From Antitrichia curtipendula (taxonomy: Eukaryota > Streptophyta > Bryopsida > Hypnales > Leucodontaceae): DNA of 64,000 nucleotides. Made by a program: the position numbers and the translations under genes. The stretch spans positions 15,270,696 to 15,334,695 of the forward strand of contig OX579638.1 of the NCBI GenBank assembly GCA_951230915.1. Reading direction: 5' to 3'. This document shows positions 25,301 through 36,998 of this stretch, in pieces. Below the pieces are notes generated by a model. That model was not told the origin of the DNA, did no database searches, and saw nothing but the letters and a program-made list of their open reading frames with translations. Every line of letters starts with the position of its first letter. Position 1 is the first letter of the stretch.

Positions 25301-25304
25301 TAAT

Positions 25305-25670
25305 TCACAAGTCCCCTTGTTGGCCAATTGAGACAATATTTTTCCACGAGTTAATGGCTTTCTTGAAAGGGAAAGTCTCTAGGGTAAAATACTATTGCCC
25401 AAACATATGCACAACAAGGGGGAGAAGCTTTTCTATTCTATTTCTATGCTGTGATTTCAAGAACCTCAAAGTAGAGAAACATCTCTCATCCTCAATATAG
25501 TCTAGCACTAAACAACATCCTATCTCAACAAGCTTGAAATACTCAAATATCAGCTTACATAGGTGGCGGGACTGTAAAAGTCTCCACCAAAATTTGATGA
25601 CCGGATTCGCAAGCAAGGGGAGGGTGCAAGTAAACTCGCAGTTTGCCTCCATCTTCATTTAAAAAAATCC
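25305..25670 (-). pseudogene. hAT transposase C-terminal dimerisation domain
   Basis: The minus frame reads FKLVEIGCCLVL, then EDERCFSTLRFLKS, then RNRIEKLLPLVVHMFGQ, a stop, then YFTLETFPFKKAI. The ER-FS-L-x(3)-K-x(4)-N core is the hAT dimerisation motif, and the tail after the TAG stop is still in frame and family-like. In intact elements this domain pairs two transposase molecules. The body of the transposase is not recognisable upstream (25.7-26.9 kb), so this is a 3' remnant. Confidence 0.75.
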
Positions 25671-26371
25671 TTGTTATAAGTCCAACTTTGAGGCCGATAG
25701 CATTTTAGGGGCACTATAAACCTTACTGCCCTCATACAAGGGCTTGCCCCTGTTCACAAGTCAGGCTTGGCAATTAATGTTTGTTAGAGCAATCAAGTGG
25801 TGCACAAGGCTAACTTCAGCGCTCTCTTATCACCAATATTGGGGGTAAATAATTCCAAAGGCATCAAGGAGTTCCTGGCAAGGAAAGCGGCGATCCAACT
25901 TACTGCAAACGGACTGCGCTAAGTCTATCTATAGTTAGAACTGAACATCGTAAGTGCAAGGCATGAGTGAACACACTGTACATGCAAGGCACTAGTGAAA
26001 GCACCGTGAGCTAGAACTGAATACCGCAACTACAAGCCACAACTGCAAGAACAAGAAGTTACTACACACATTCAATCCCACATGCAATGAAAAAAATAGG
26101 AAGTTGAATGAAATTACATACACAAGAGAATAAACATGAATGAAACAACTAAGAAAAAAATAGGAAGGATAAAAAGTCATGCACCTACAAACTGTTGTTC
26201 AATGTTCTCCTGAGCGTAGATAAAATCCTACTACATCACAAAAATGTACAGGCTAGTTTGTTTATCGTAACATCGAGCATACGCTTGAGAAGTCTTCAAA
26301 TTGAACAGAAGGTGGGCAATGCCGGAGTCCCTAGATACCTCCTTCCACATTGACATTAGACATAGCGTAAG
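25671..26371. other. no recognised feature; possibly decayed hAT body
   Basis: This should hold the rest of the hAT gene if it were intact, but I see only short frames without motifs. Confidence 0.4.
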
Positions 26372-26444
26372 GTGTTAGTTGTAACATCAAATACAACATA
26401 ATGTCACAAAAATGTGTCAAGAAAAACACGGGTTTCTTCTAGTG
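26372..26444. mobile_element. right end of a CACTA MITE, left part lost
   Basis: The end CGGGTTTCTTCTAGTG is the complement of a CACTAGAAGAAACCCG terminus. The preceding AATGTGTCAAGAAAAACAC and the ACATCAAATACAACAT block match the MITEs at 28936 and 30319. I find no matching left end, so it is a fragment. Confidence 0.6.
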
Positions 26445-26940
26445 TGAATTGCTTTGGTGAATGTGGATTCCTTGTCACGTGACAAACCTACAACTCCTGG
26501 ATGTATTTGACTGCACATGAACTTCTGCCCTACTCCCTCATGTCTTGAACATGACTTTCACGACACAGACTCTACAGAACCGCAATTTCAACATGACTTC
26601 ACTGCGACAATGGACTCCGGCAAGGTTCAAGACAGCCTACCTAAGACATATGGCTAAAGGTAGAGTTTAACATCAAACCTTGGCCGACCACGCTTCCTGA
26701 TTTTTGTCCGGACCTACTGTTGCCTTCGACCTTAGGGTCTGCTTCTCCTGCACAAGCAAGAAAAAACAATCAGATATATTGTTGCAGTGAAGGTGACTAA
26801 GTGAGGGGCCGTGTCGAATGCATGCAACAACGTTTGTAGTCGGTCCCCTCATCTTCTACAATATTAAGGAACTCGTATGAGCCAACTGGCCGGCGTCTAG
26901 AACTAATGTCATTGGTAGATTGGTGCACTAGTGATGGATA
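26445..26940. other. 3' flank of the FCP1-like ORF, nothing coding recognised
   Basis: No frame of note. Words such as TCACGAC and GCGACAATGG recur here, around 28.6 kb, and around 36.7 kb. They may be CACTA subterminal motifs. Confidence 0.35.
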
Positions 26941-27640
26941 CTACAACCGAAAGGCAGCCACATTTGGGCGTTTGTAGAGTGCTGCCAGAAGCGGCCACAA
27001 GTAATACTTCAAGTACTCCTTGTTGTCAGCAAGAGTCAAAATTTCCGTGACATAAAACGGAGCATTGATAATTACGTTTTCTGGGGGGTTGCAAGCAACC
27101 CTATATAACTTATTGTCTACAATGATTGTGTTTTCTTTGGTGAATTGAGGATATTCTGCATACACTTTTGATAGTTTTTTCCCCCAACAAGTAGGTGCTC
27201 CGTCTTCGCCATCCCAAAACTCACACAGTTTACTTGACCATGCAAACAAAGGAATTGAATTGGAATCTGCCATTATTGTAGGAACTACATCTTCTACAAA
27301 GGCCGTGCTCTTGCTGCCCCCAAAAGCCACTGTAAAGTGGTCAAAGCAGCGGGCCAAGAATGGTTTAAGCCATGGCCTTAAAACTAGCCTTCTCAAGTTT
27401 GTTTTCATTGATGGCCTTATTTTGGTGTTTGGATTTGGTTCAGCAATCAAGCTACAATCCATCAAGGTTCCCTGTAGATTGAATACTACTAATTTATCTC
27501 TCCTCCTAATACTCCCTTCCGCCCCATCGGTTTCATTCATTCCTGGCCTTCCTTTTGTCAACCTATTTTGAGGGACTCCAGAGGTAATGTGTACCTTCAT
27601 AGGAGACTTCGCTGCTTTCTTCGTCTTCTTTTGAGACGGC
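26941..27640 (-). pseudogene. FCP1/NLI-type HAD phosphatase-like domain in CACTA context
   Basis: Its order is that of FCP1/SCP-type HAD phosphatases, which remove phosphate from the RNA polymerase II tail. The frame reads DKLVVFNLQGTLMD, then LRPWLKPFLARCFDHFTVAFGGSK, AFVEDVVPTIM, WGKKLSKVYAEYP, ENTIIVDNKLYRVACNPPENVI and YLKYYLWPLL. However, the motif I aspartates (DxDGT) are replaced: FNLQGT keeps only the GT. The late acidic pair reads VDN. So it is probably catalytically dead even though about 219 residues are open. It lies between a CACTA-type accessory gene and degenerate CACTA ends on the same strand, so it looks captured by or fused to a transposon protein. A frameshift or stop near 27.61-27.68 kb separates it from the next upstream ORF. 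Confidence 0.6.
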
Positions 27641-27674
27641 TCTACAAGAGGGGAGGGTCATTCATTGGCTCCAA

Positions 27675-28448
27675 CTACACGATAGTCTTGCATGGAATGG
27701 GAACTGCCGAGGTTGATTCTGGCTGATCTTGGACTTTGTCCCCCTTCCCCGCAACTTTTCCTCCTTCTGCCATTGCTTCTTGTGCTTCTTCTTTCTTTGC
27801 CAGCTCCTGTGACTTGTGGGGGCTGGATGCCTTCAATAGCTCTTCCATTGGAGCACCCTGCTCTTTAGTCGCAACACCCCCCTGCAACTTCTCGTTGCGT
27901 GCCGATGACTTGAGGTGAGCTTCACCCACATCGTCCTCGCTAGTGTCTGCCTCAGTCTCTTCATGAATCGCAGAAGGTGGAAGGATTGCAGTGGGGTCGT
28001 ATACGTCAGGCTTGATTACAGGAGGAAAGGTCGGCTTGATGGCCTCCATGACGGTGGCCACGATGGCAGTTGAGGACTTCTGGCCCAATCTCGCGGCCGG
28101 CACTGGATCTTTCCCTTGCTTTGCTGCCTTCGGCTTTCGTGGGGCTTTAGGAGATCGCGGGCGCCTACAGACCGTGAATGGAAACTCTCCATCAGACAAC
28201 AGTGTCATGTTCGCTGCCTTGGATGTCACCTCATTTGCCTCCGTTCGATGGCTCTGAGCACGTTTCTTCTTATCTGCTCCAATAGGTGAAGTCTCTTGAT
28301 TCACATGCGCCAACTTTGAAGCGGAAGGGCTGCCGCAATTTGTATTTGTGGGATGGTTCATGAATTCTGCAAACATATCACGAAGGTCCGAGATTGCTGC
28401 GGATTGCTTTGATGCTGTCTTTTGGAACTTATCAAAGCAACTGTCCAC
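27675..28448 (-). CDS. low-complexity Lys/Glu/Ala-rich ORF upstream of the HAD domain
   Basis: About 257 open residues, rich in A, K, E, P and S, have stretches such as RRPRSPKAPRKPKAAKQGKD and AKKEEAQEAMAEGGKVAGKG. I recognise no domain. It reads as a disordered, probably DNA- or protein-binding linker region. It ends in TAG at 27675. A frame change then leads into the HAD-like domain, suggesting both were once parts of one protein. The reported first codon is GTG and a stop lies just upstream, so the true start or an upstream exon is unknown. Confidence 0.4.
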   Translation of the reverse strand: MDSCFDKFQKTASKQSAAISDLRDMFAEFMNHPTNTNCGSPSASKLAHVNQETSPIGADKKKRAQSHRTEANEVTSKAANMTLLSDGEFPFTVCRRPRSPKAPRKPKAAKQGKDPVPAARLGQKSSTAIVATVMEAIKPTFPPVIKPDVYDPTAILPPSAIHEETEADTSEDDVGEAHLKSSARNEKLQGGVATKEQGAPMEELLKASSPHKSQELAKKEEAQEAMAEGGKVAGKGDKVQDQPESTSAVPIPCKTIV

Positions 28449-28935
28449 GTCCCTCTTCTATGTTTCTATGGTTGCAGTTGTAATGTATTCACCAGCCTTT
28501 GCATTCTAGAGTCCACAAAAACATATTTGCAGGTAGTTCAAGTCATTTAGTCCATTGTCCTATTACGCTTCTCGTCACGAATTCAAGCAACAACGACAAC
28601 TACGATACTTTAGCACAATTTGCCTGCAACTTATGGACGACTTAGACTGGTCTGATTTGCAACTCTGTCGTGACTGGTTGACAACTAAGTTCTTCCTAGT
28701 TCAGAAATTTATGTCTGTTTTGTCACGACTTCGGTGTTACTCATATGCCACTGCATCTTGACTGCGGAACGACATTGCTTATGCCTGGTCCTCATTCATT
28801 CCCGCGTTTTCTTTCTAAATTTGAGAACCATATGGCAATGAGAATGACCATGGCTGATGGCTCAAGCAAAGGTACACTTTAAGCTATTTGACCACTTACT
28901 TGCTCCTAGTCCCAGTATGAGAAATAATGTGCGTG
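28449..28935. other. noncoding spacer within the CACTA-like minus-strand gene
   Basis: No coding frame on the minus strand. TCACGA, GTCGTGAC and ACGACAAC words are dense around 28560-28740. It may be intron or subterminal sequence. Confidence 0.35.
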
Positions 28936-29145
28936 CACTAGAAGAAACTTAGAAACCTGTGTTTTTCTTGACGCATTATTTTAGACGTCCACTTTTTTTA
29001 TGTTACAACTTTTGTTAAAACTAACATCTGAATGCTATTTTGATGTCAAAACTAGCATTTTAATGTTATATTTGATGTTATTGTTAACAAAAAAAAGTGG
29101 GTGTCTAAAAAAATTTGTCAAGAAAAACACAAGTTTCTTGTAGTG
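28936..29145. mobile_element. CACTA-type MITE, 210 bp
   Basis: The ends are CACTAGAAGAAAC and GTTTCTTGTAGTG. The interior has two facing blocks (TTGACGCATTATTTTAGACG and its partner GTGTCTAAAAAAATTTGTCAAG) and a central ACTAGCATTTTAATGTTA. It is the same family as 30319-30521. No identical 3-bp flanks are seen (GTG and CTA), so the target duplication is lost or mutated. Confidence 0.78.
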
Positions 29146-29499
29146 CTACCTCCAATTCCCAAGCCAAATATGACCATACAATGAACCTGAACCATCAAAC
29201 ACATATCATTAAACCCGACCCTAAACACAAGTCCTACAACACAATATGGCACTGGCAACTTACTGAATGTGCACTTCCCTCCGCCGGAAAGGTCTCCATG
29301 TCCTCGTCGATGTCATTCACGCCCGGGCTCATGGATCTCTTCTCCCTCTATGTTATCAAGCACATTAGCAGATGAACACTTTACGCTGTTACAAGGAACA
29401 ATAATCCTCCAATTATGTTTTTCAAAAGAGGAGAGGGAGTGCATATCTAAAGAGGGAAGGGCAACTCACAACATCAGAAAACCAATAAGAGATACTCAC
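29146..29499. other. spacer, no recognised coding sequence
   Basis: It separates the MITE from the TNPA-like exon. No frame with family motifs was found. Confidence 0.35.
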
Positions 29500-30318
29500 C
29501 TATGGTTGTTTGGCAACTCTTCCTCTCCGGCCCATTGTACCATAATTTGCAACACACCTTTGAGCATCCGCCATCTTTCGGGCCTTTTGTTGTTGAGCTG
29601 GAGTCTCCCAATAAGATATTAGACGCTTCCATTGCTCTTCGTTGATGCGTATTGGGCAAGACACTTTGCCATCTTGCCATCGGCTTTTCAAGCGTGACCG
29701 TTCGTTCTTCATGTATCTTGTGATGGCCGTCTTGAATCCCAATATGCTCAGTGTACTCTCCACATACTCAAATTTGTAGTCAAGCGCATCTCAAAGCTTC
29801 TGCACAGCAGCAGGCTTTTGCTTCCCCCACTCCACGACACTAAGGTCTAAAATTTTGGAGACTAGGATTCGAACAGCCTCGTTCCATGCATTTTTTCCTT
29901 TGCACGACTGGTCAATGTTACCATTCTCTAAAATTTCCACTTGCGTAGATTTGACACTGCTTGAACTGCAGTCACTCTTGGCCTCTGGACACACAATGTG
30001 CTCATAGCTTTTTTTGACACTATCTGCATTAGGCCATCCGAGATGGTATGGTTGAGGCGGTATGTGCAACCACGGCCTCGGTGCTTGCGAGGACTATGCA
30101 GGCATGTAATGCCCGAGCACCCATTGCAATGATGGCGGGTAGCCTCCTCCTTCCACTGGCCGCTCTTGCGTCAAGGGTCGTCTATTAGCCACTTTCTTTG
30201 GAGACTTCTTGGAAATTGTGGCTGCCCATTTCTTCTTAGGTTTTGGCTTGAAAATATGCTTGTCGTCCTCTCGTGACACTTCCTCATCGCTCGAGTCGAC
30301 TTCTACATTACATGCAAT
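29500..30318 (-). pseudogene. CACTA accessory protein (TNPA/Ptta-like, Transposase_24 region)
   Basis: One minus-strand frame runs the whole length, broken only by two stops, a TAG (about 30094) and a TGA (about 29791). Its second half reads RLKSRWQDGKVSCPIRINEEQW, KRLISYWETP, QKARKMADAQRCVANYGTMG and RRGRVA. This matches the W-x-x-L-x-x-Y-W then NR-x-H-T-x-G-type block of plant Ptta/En-Spm proteins, which bind subterminal repeats and assist the transposase. The N-terminal part is Lys-rich (PKPKKKWAATISKKSPKK). A strong splice donor (AG/GTGAGT) follows the 29500 end. A CACTA MITE interrupts the upstream side at 30319. Confidence 0.6.
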
Positions 30319-30521
30319 CACTAGAAGAAACCTGTGTTTTTTTTGACGCATTATTTTTGACGTCCATTTTTTTAATGTTACAACTTATGTTAAAACTAAC
30401 ATATGAATGCTAATTTGATGTCCAAACTAGCATCTTAATGTTATGTTTGATGTTATTGTTAACAAAAAGAAGTTGGACGTCTAAAAAAACGTGTCAAGAA
30501 AGACACAAGTTTCTTCTAATG
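30319..30521. mobile_element. CACTA-type MITE, 203 bp, TSD AAT
   Basis: The left end is CACTAGAAGAAACCTGTG and the right end is GTTTCTTCTAATG. AAT lies on both sides (30316-30318 and 30522-30524), the 3-bp target duplication expected for CACTA elements. The body is colinear with 28936-29145. It inserted in or beside the TNPA-like coding region. Confidence 0.85.
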
Positions 30522-33500
30522 AATAATCACACAGAAGAAAGGGCAAATCTAGTCAGTGGTTTCAAGCCACCACACTGAGAATGTGGCCACATCTCCACCT
30601 AACAAAGTGGTTGCGAAGCTCCCCACGCTAGATGCACGAGGAAGGAACTTCGCAAAATGCAAAGACAAACTTCGTACAAGATGATGGAGATTGGAGAGAA
30701 TTTTGTGAAACAAAATCCTAATGCAAATTCATAGAAGCAAGGGGCCAAATTGCCTGCCACAGTTGCCTCCAAGGTGGCCTGTTGCTGGACATGGAAACAA
30801 ATGATTGCTAAATTCATCATATCTTTTGTAATGGCCTCATCACTGGACTCCGTCGCCTCGGAGGAGGAACCCGTGATCATTTTGTCTTCAAAACACACAC
30901 GCCTTCCCACCACTCCAGAGCTTTACTCCTTCCTCCTCTCGTGTCCTCGAAGGCCCCGCTTTGATTGTCTTTGTTGCAGAGGCTCTCCTTCCTCTCCACT
31001 CCGTTGCTTTGCGGGCTTTTTCTTTGCATGAGGGTTTTTCCTGCAATGCAGAAGCCGTAGAATGACAGAGTTCTCTAACCGTGGCCAACGTAATCTACAA
31101 CACTATAGCAAGTAGCGCGATTTGCACTCTAAAATGGCGATCACTCACGGTGCAAACAAAGAGAGAAAGCATGCAGGGTGGTGTTCCACGCTCACAAGAA
31201 AAGACAGTTTCAAGGGCGATTGTAGGGATAGGATCCACATGGCCCTTTCTCGGAAATAGGTAGTGCAAATCCCAAGACAATTCTGCATTAATTGCAGCGG
31301 AACTTCCGCGTGACTCAGTCATGACTATTTGGTAGTCACTAGGGAGTCGCAAGTTGCGGAACGTGACTTTACAACAACAACGGGACAACTGCTAAGGCGT
31401 TGACGTGGAAGGCGGCAAATAAATAAATACGGGGACAACAAACCCTACTGTGTTGCTGCGAAAAAGGATGCAAGGAACATCGCGAAGACAAATAGTACTC
31501 AGAGTCGACACAAGACCCCCACATGGATGGGCTTCTCTCTTTCGTGCCCTTTTAGCATGTTTTACAAAGTCTACAAACCACATCTGAACACAGAACGTCA
31601 CCAACATCTTCATCTTAGGTCCTACAGCGCCTATATAGTACAATTGTAATTGTAGTGAGGATCAAGACACAGAAGATCTAAGTGAACTTATAGGTTACTT
31701 TGCTCGTGGAGTGCGGGCTGCATCGCCACTCGAACAGTCACTACGTTTTTGTCTCTGCACATTTTGTATGCGGACTTCTCTGGGTTGGGACTCTTCATTC
31801 TTTGATACCAAACTCCCAATTCCTGTTGCCTCTAGCAAGCTCTTCGAAGCGAAGGCGCCACAACCTGCGTGAAGGATAGTTGGATCAACAACTGCAGCTA
31901 CGATGCGGTAAGATTCACTCCTGGGCCCTGAAGTTGCTTTGGAGTTTGCTACGTCTTCTTCGCCCTGCACTACTTTCCTGCCACAACGCATGTCCAAAGG
32001 ATCTCCTCTAGAACCAAGTTCATATTTGTAATGCCACGGGAAATGAGGGGGTTGTGGGCTTCATGATTAGGGAGGGGAATTTTGGTGGCTGAGCATTAAT
32101 ATCCATGCATCGTAATTATTATGGATTGAGGCAGGAGTTGAGAACCTCCAGCTACATGATCTTCCCCTAATCGGCCTTTAGTGTTGTTGAAGAAAAGGCA
32201 ATGCTTTAAAGTGAGTTCATGCTCTACAATATGCCTAGTCATAGTTCACCATTTCTATGGCTGATTCATTGTGTTTCTGTTTTTGCCATGTCTTCACTAT
32301 GACCTCTTTGATTGAATGTTTTGGGGTTTTTTAGCGCCCTCATACTTGTCATGGATTTTCTTTTATGTCCTTCTGCTAAACGTCCGAGTTGCTCTTGAAG
32401 GCTTTGTCTTTGCGGAGTCTTAGCATTCCCTTCTCCCTCTGGTTACTGCATTCCTTTATTTTATTTTCACTAAACCTACAGGCTTAATCTTTGATATTCC
32501 TTTGCCTTCTTTTTGCCTATCCTTTTCATCGTGTACTACATTTGTGAATTTTCTAGAATTGCTACCCTCATCCAACTGTTTCATGTTCCTTTTTTTTTAG
32601 TTAACCTTTCCCCTTCACCAATGGTTTCATGTCTGTTGTTTTAATTTAGCGGCCTTCTTCTTTTGTTAATTCATGCGTAATTGATGAATTTGTAATAGGT
32701 CGTATGGAATCTAAATCGGAGGGAGCGAAGTCCTGAGTATTTTTTCACCTGACTTTGCACAGTTCATCATTGAGAGTGAATGCATGTACAACTTCATGAT
32801 TTCTTCATGTGATCTTTAATTTTATGTGATGCCAATTAGTTGATTGGCATGCTTACCTTCTTGCAGAGGAATGGATAATACTATAGGGATGAAATTGGAT
32901 TTTCTAATGCTTGATTGGTCGGGAACAAGAAACACGTAAAACCATAGTGGGTACAAAATACCTCAAGCAATTGAAGGAGGATCTCACAATATGTTGTAAG
33001 TAAACGTCAATTAATGAATGTGGAAGTATGATGGCCTTCCGTGTTTCTAACTTGTAAATGTCCTGGTGTATCCTCCCTTTATTTTATTTTAGAAATTTAG
33101 AGTATCTTTCTTTTGTCACGTTCCAGTTGTTGCAAAGTGTTTGTATTTGTCTCCTATGCTCGATTCCCCCCTCTGTACTTCCATTGGCTTTGTCCTCTTC
33201 CTATTTGCACGCCTCCAATCTAAACTCTAAAGTGATACAATTGTGCAACTTCCTTGACATAAAAAATCCACAGCTATGTGAATCAAAAATGTACTAGAAC
33301 AATATTTCTACAGTTAGCAAGAGTGGAAATTAGATTTTTAGTAGTTAAGGATCAGGAGTTTTGGAATGGCAGCCAAAAAGTTCTCGAAAGGTCCTAAGTC
33401 ATAAGGGAAGTCACAAACCGCAACTATGCCGGGACTAGTAGTAGTTGTCTCTAAGTTGTGGATGGAGATAAGGACTAAGACCTCACTAACAAAAATCATT

Positions 33501-33695
33501 CGGAAGTTACGCCATAATTACTATAAAGTACAAGGCCCTACCTTGGTCGCACTTGTTTATTATGTTACTTAGCCTGATGTTATTGCGTTGTATGCCTGCA
33601 GCCGTGGATGGAGGTTGAAGAACACATCTGGCTACAAATGACCATGATACCTGGTAGGCTACTTTTGTCCAATATTCACAAGCAATGACTATAAG
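30522..33695. other. region between the minus-strand and plus-strand CACTA genes
   Basis: Short minus-strand frames occur at 30599-30913 (with GSSSEATESSDEAITKD, acidic and Ser-rich), 31095-31388 and 31695-31997. They may be decayed 5' exons of the TNPA-like gene; none has a recognised domain. 32.0-33.6 kb has a T-rich, leader-like texture without coding frames and could be the promoter and introns of TNP2. I cannot place element termini here. Confidence 0.4.
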
Positions 33696-33699
33696 ATGA

Positions 33700-36574
33700 A
33701 AGGCTATGGATAAGGGAGGTGCAACGGGCTTCAAAACTACACATGACAAGACTTCATTGCCCTTGCACTAAATGCTGAGGGCGGAAGAGACTTCTGATTC
33801 GAAATGTCCGGGACCACTTGATCCGCTATGGCAGGGATCCAAGCTCACGGAGATGGACCGGCCCGAGCACCCCGGACTCCTCTAATCAAGAGTGGGAGGA
33901 GGACTTTTAGAACAAGACTGAAGAGGCTACACCCAAAGTGGATGCCACAGTAGATGCTCGTGGCATGGTGGACCAGGCATCACACATAGTTGAGGAGGCA
34001 CCATCTACAGCAAAAAGATTTCAGGAGAAAGTGTTAGAGGCATTTGCAATAGCGGGCTCCACCCAGGAAGAGTGTAGGGAGATGGACCTTGATGATGTTG
34101 CGGACAGCAAGGAGTGTCGCGACGACCCGTACTTGGAGGAGGATTTTGAGGATGGCAACAGTAGGGAAGATAATTTTGACATTACAGCGTTGGAAGAAGC
34201 CATGAATGTCCTGTACGATGGCGCAAGATCCAGCAAACTAGCAGCCATGGTGTTGTTGATGAACCTATGCATAGTTCATGGTGTAAGCAACACTTTTGCC
34301 AACGAGTTGTTCAACATCCTAAATCCACATCTGCTACCTAAGAATAATGCATTGCCAAAGACGTACTATGCAGCGAACTGCAAAATTGGGGTTGTCATAC
34401 AATACCATTCATGCATGCAAAAGAGTGTGTGTGTGTTATTCCGTGGGGAACACGCGGATGCGCTCCGTTGTCCTAAGTGCAATGGATGTCAATTCAGGGA
34501 TGAGGATTGAAAGGCCTTTCCTGTGAAGGTTCTTTGTCATTTTCCAATAATTCCACGTCTGTAGTGAATGTTCAGGAGTCCGACTTTATCAAAGCTCATA
34601 GTGTGGCATCACGAGAATCAAAGCAACCAAGAGGGAGGGGATGGCCTTGTTCGGCACCTGTGTGATTCCAAGGCTTGGTAGCACTTCCATGACAACGTGG
34701 ACCCTACTTTTGCTCGTGATCCTCGAAATGCTCACTTTGCATTGGCCGCAGACAGAGTGAATCCATTCTCGCAGAATCAGTCATTGTGGTCAACATGGCT
34801 AGTCCTTTTGTTGAATTACAATGTCCCTCCCTGGCTTTGCACAAAGAAGTTTTTTGTACTTTTGACTCTTCTAATTCCCGGGAGAGAGTCTATCACAGTA
34901 GAAGTGTTTGACATGTACTTAGAGCCCCTTCTGGAAGAGTTGCTATAGTTGTGGTCTAGAGTTCCGGCATACGATGTAACAAAAAATGTAGGCTGCAAGG
35001 CATTCCAACTCCGCACAATGTTGTTGTGGACTATCCACGACTTTCCAGGCTTTGGGACAGTGGGAGGATTTTCCCATCAAGACTATGCAGCATATCTGTG
35101 GTGCAACATGAATTTGGGTGCCAAGCATTCCGTGGAACTAGGCAAACAAATTTATGGTGGGACACGTCGGTGGTTATCAGAGGACCACCCCTACAAGTGT
35201 GTGCAAATGAAGGACCACTTCAATGGCGCCCTTGAAACCAAACCAAAGCCAAGAACAATGACTGTGGAAGAGCAATTGTCGTATGCAGTAGAATTTGAGG
35301 TGTGGAAAGCAAATGGGAACAAAGAGGGTGCTTCTGGTGACCCATCTAAAGTGTATGGCGTCAAGCGTATGAGCATTCTCTTCAAATTGTTGTACTGGTA
35401 GGTCAGTGTTCTTCTTTGTGAATGGATTTTTCATATAGCAATGAAGGTGTAACTTTGTTGGCACTAAGACGTTACTACGAGGTTCCATAATAGTCACATA
35501 GAAGTTGGAAGAGAGTAACAATAACATTGTACAACTTACTTGAATCTTTTGCATGACTTCTCTCAATCTCCCTCGATGGACCTTCATACTAATAGTGTGC
35601 GACGTTGTTGTTGTTGACTTCATGAGCACTGATTTGCTATTTCTACTTGTTTGAAATTTATGAACAATATCTTCTCATCCGCAACACACTGGACGTCATG
35701 CATTGCAAAATGAATTTGGCAAAGAACTTCCTCAAAACCATAACAGGCAAGAAAGACACAATGAAGGTCAGGAGGGACTTGCAAAGGAGAAATATGAAGA
35801 AACACTTGTGGCTGACCCCACACCCTTGCAAGGCCGGTAAAATGGTGAAGCCTAGAGCCACTTACGTGCTCAACGACGAGGAATTCAAGAAATTTGCAAG
35901 ATGCATCGAGTCCCTCAAGACGCCAAGCGGATATTCATCAGACCTTGGAAAGTGCATACGAAAGAAGAATTTTGGGGGCCTCAAATCCCATTATTACCAC
36001 ATGTTGATGCAGCAAGTGCTGCCTCTAGCGTTGCGGGGACTACTGAAACCCGGGCCTCGCATGGCTGTGATGTGAATGTGCAAGGTGTTTCCCCGCTTAT
36101 GCACAAAGGTATACAATCCTAGTGACTTTCCTTCACTCAAAATTGATGTTGCCGAGAGCATGGCATTGCTAGAGATTGAATTTCCTCCATCTTTTTTTGA
36201 CATAATGACGCATCTTCCCTACCATCTAGCAAAGGAATTGGATTACTGTGGACCAATGAGTGCGAGGTGGATGTATCTAGTGGAACGGTACATGAAAGTG
36301 CTAATTAAAATGTCATGTCCGGAATTTGGCCCAGCCCGAGGCGTGCATGGCAGAGGGATATTTGAAGGATGAATGCATTGGCTTTGTCATGGAGTACCTC
36401 CAGAGCTTTGAGTTCACACAAAGACATGTGTGGGATGAAGATGAAGAGTATGGGAATGCAGAGGAGGTTCTCCAAGGCGCCGGGAAGCCATATGTCATTT
36501 CTGCTACAATGCGGGACATTGCTGACCAATATGTGCTCTTGAACACGGCCATCATGGAAGAGTTATATGAGTGA
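33700..36574 (+). pseudogene. CACTA transposase TNP2, N-terminal and catalytic parts
   Basis: Successive blocks match TNP2. CPCTKC and VRDHLIRYG at 33.75-33.84 kb are the transposase-associated zinc domain. LAAMVLLMNLCIVHGVSN and CVLFRGEHADALRCPKC lie at 34.2-34.5 kb. DPTFARDPRNAHFALAADRV, NPFSQNQSLWSTW and LWTIHDFPGFGTVGGFS lie at 34.7-35.1 kb (Transposase_21). NTLDVMHCKMNLAKNF, GLKSHYYHMLMQQVLPLALRG, LEIEFPPSFFDIMTHLPYHL and MAEGYLKDECIGFVMEYL lie at 35.7-36.4 kb (DUF4218-like). From 33.74 to 35.40 kb one frame persists with only TAG/TGA stops (33776, 33908, 34508, 34562, 34565, 34679, 34946, 35399). About 245 bp of intron-like sequence follows, then a further TGA and one frameshift near 36.33 kb. 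It is dead. The gene resumes after the giant LTR at about 41.89 kb. Confidence 0.88.
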
Positions 36575-36998
36575 GTGCCTCCCTGAACCACTTTGGTGAT
36601 GTAATCTCTTGTGAACGGAGTGAGACATTAGTATCTGCCGTCGACGAGACAATCACGACAGTCTCCAATAGTCTCCTAGTGTTGAACAAGTCCCATAGGC
36701 TGATGCAGTAGCGGATGAGTATTGCAAAGTTGTGACAGAGTCATCGACAAGTCATTTATGTGTCACAGAGTAATGCACTGTAGCAAAAGTTCACTTCTTG
36801 TCGACTTGTAGGAGTCAAGTCGCAATCTTCGTATTGTTGTAGCCTTCATGTCTCGTAGCATATTTTCAAAAGCAAAATCACATCATGTTATAATGTCGCA
36901 GTCACTTTATGCTCGTATAATCTTGAAGTAGGGTGGACTTGTAGAAAATGGAGGGTTGAATACAAAGCAAATCCATCCACTCTTGTGCTAGCAAAGTA
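36575..36998 (+). other. decayed TNP2 segment between DUF4218 and the giant LTR
   Basis: By position it should encode the TNP2 part before DUF4216, but no frame is readable. GTCGACGAGACAATCACGAC-type words are dense here. Confidence 0.4.
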
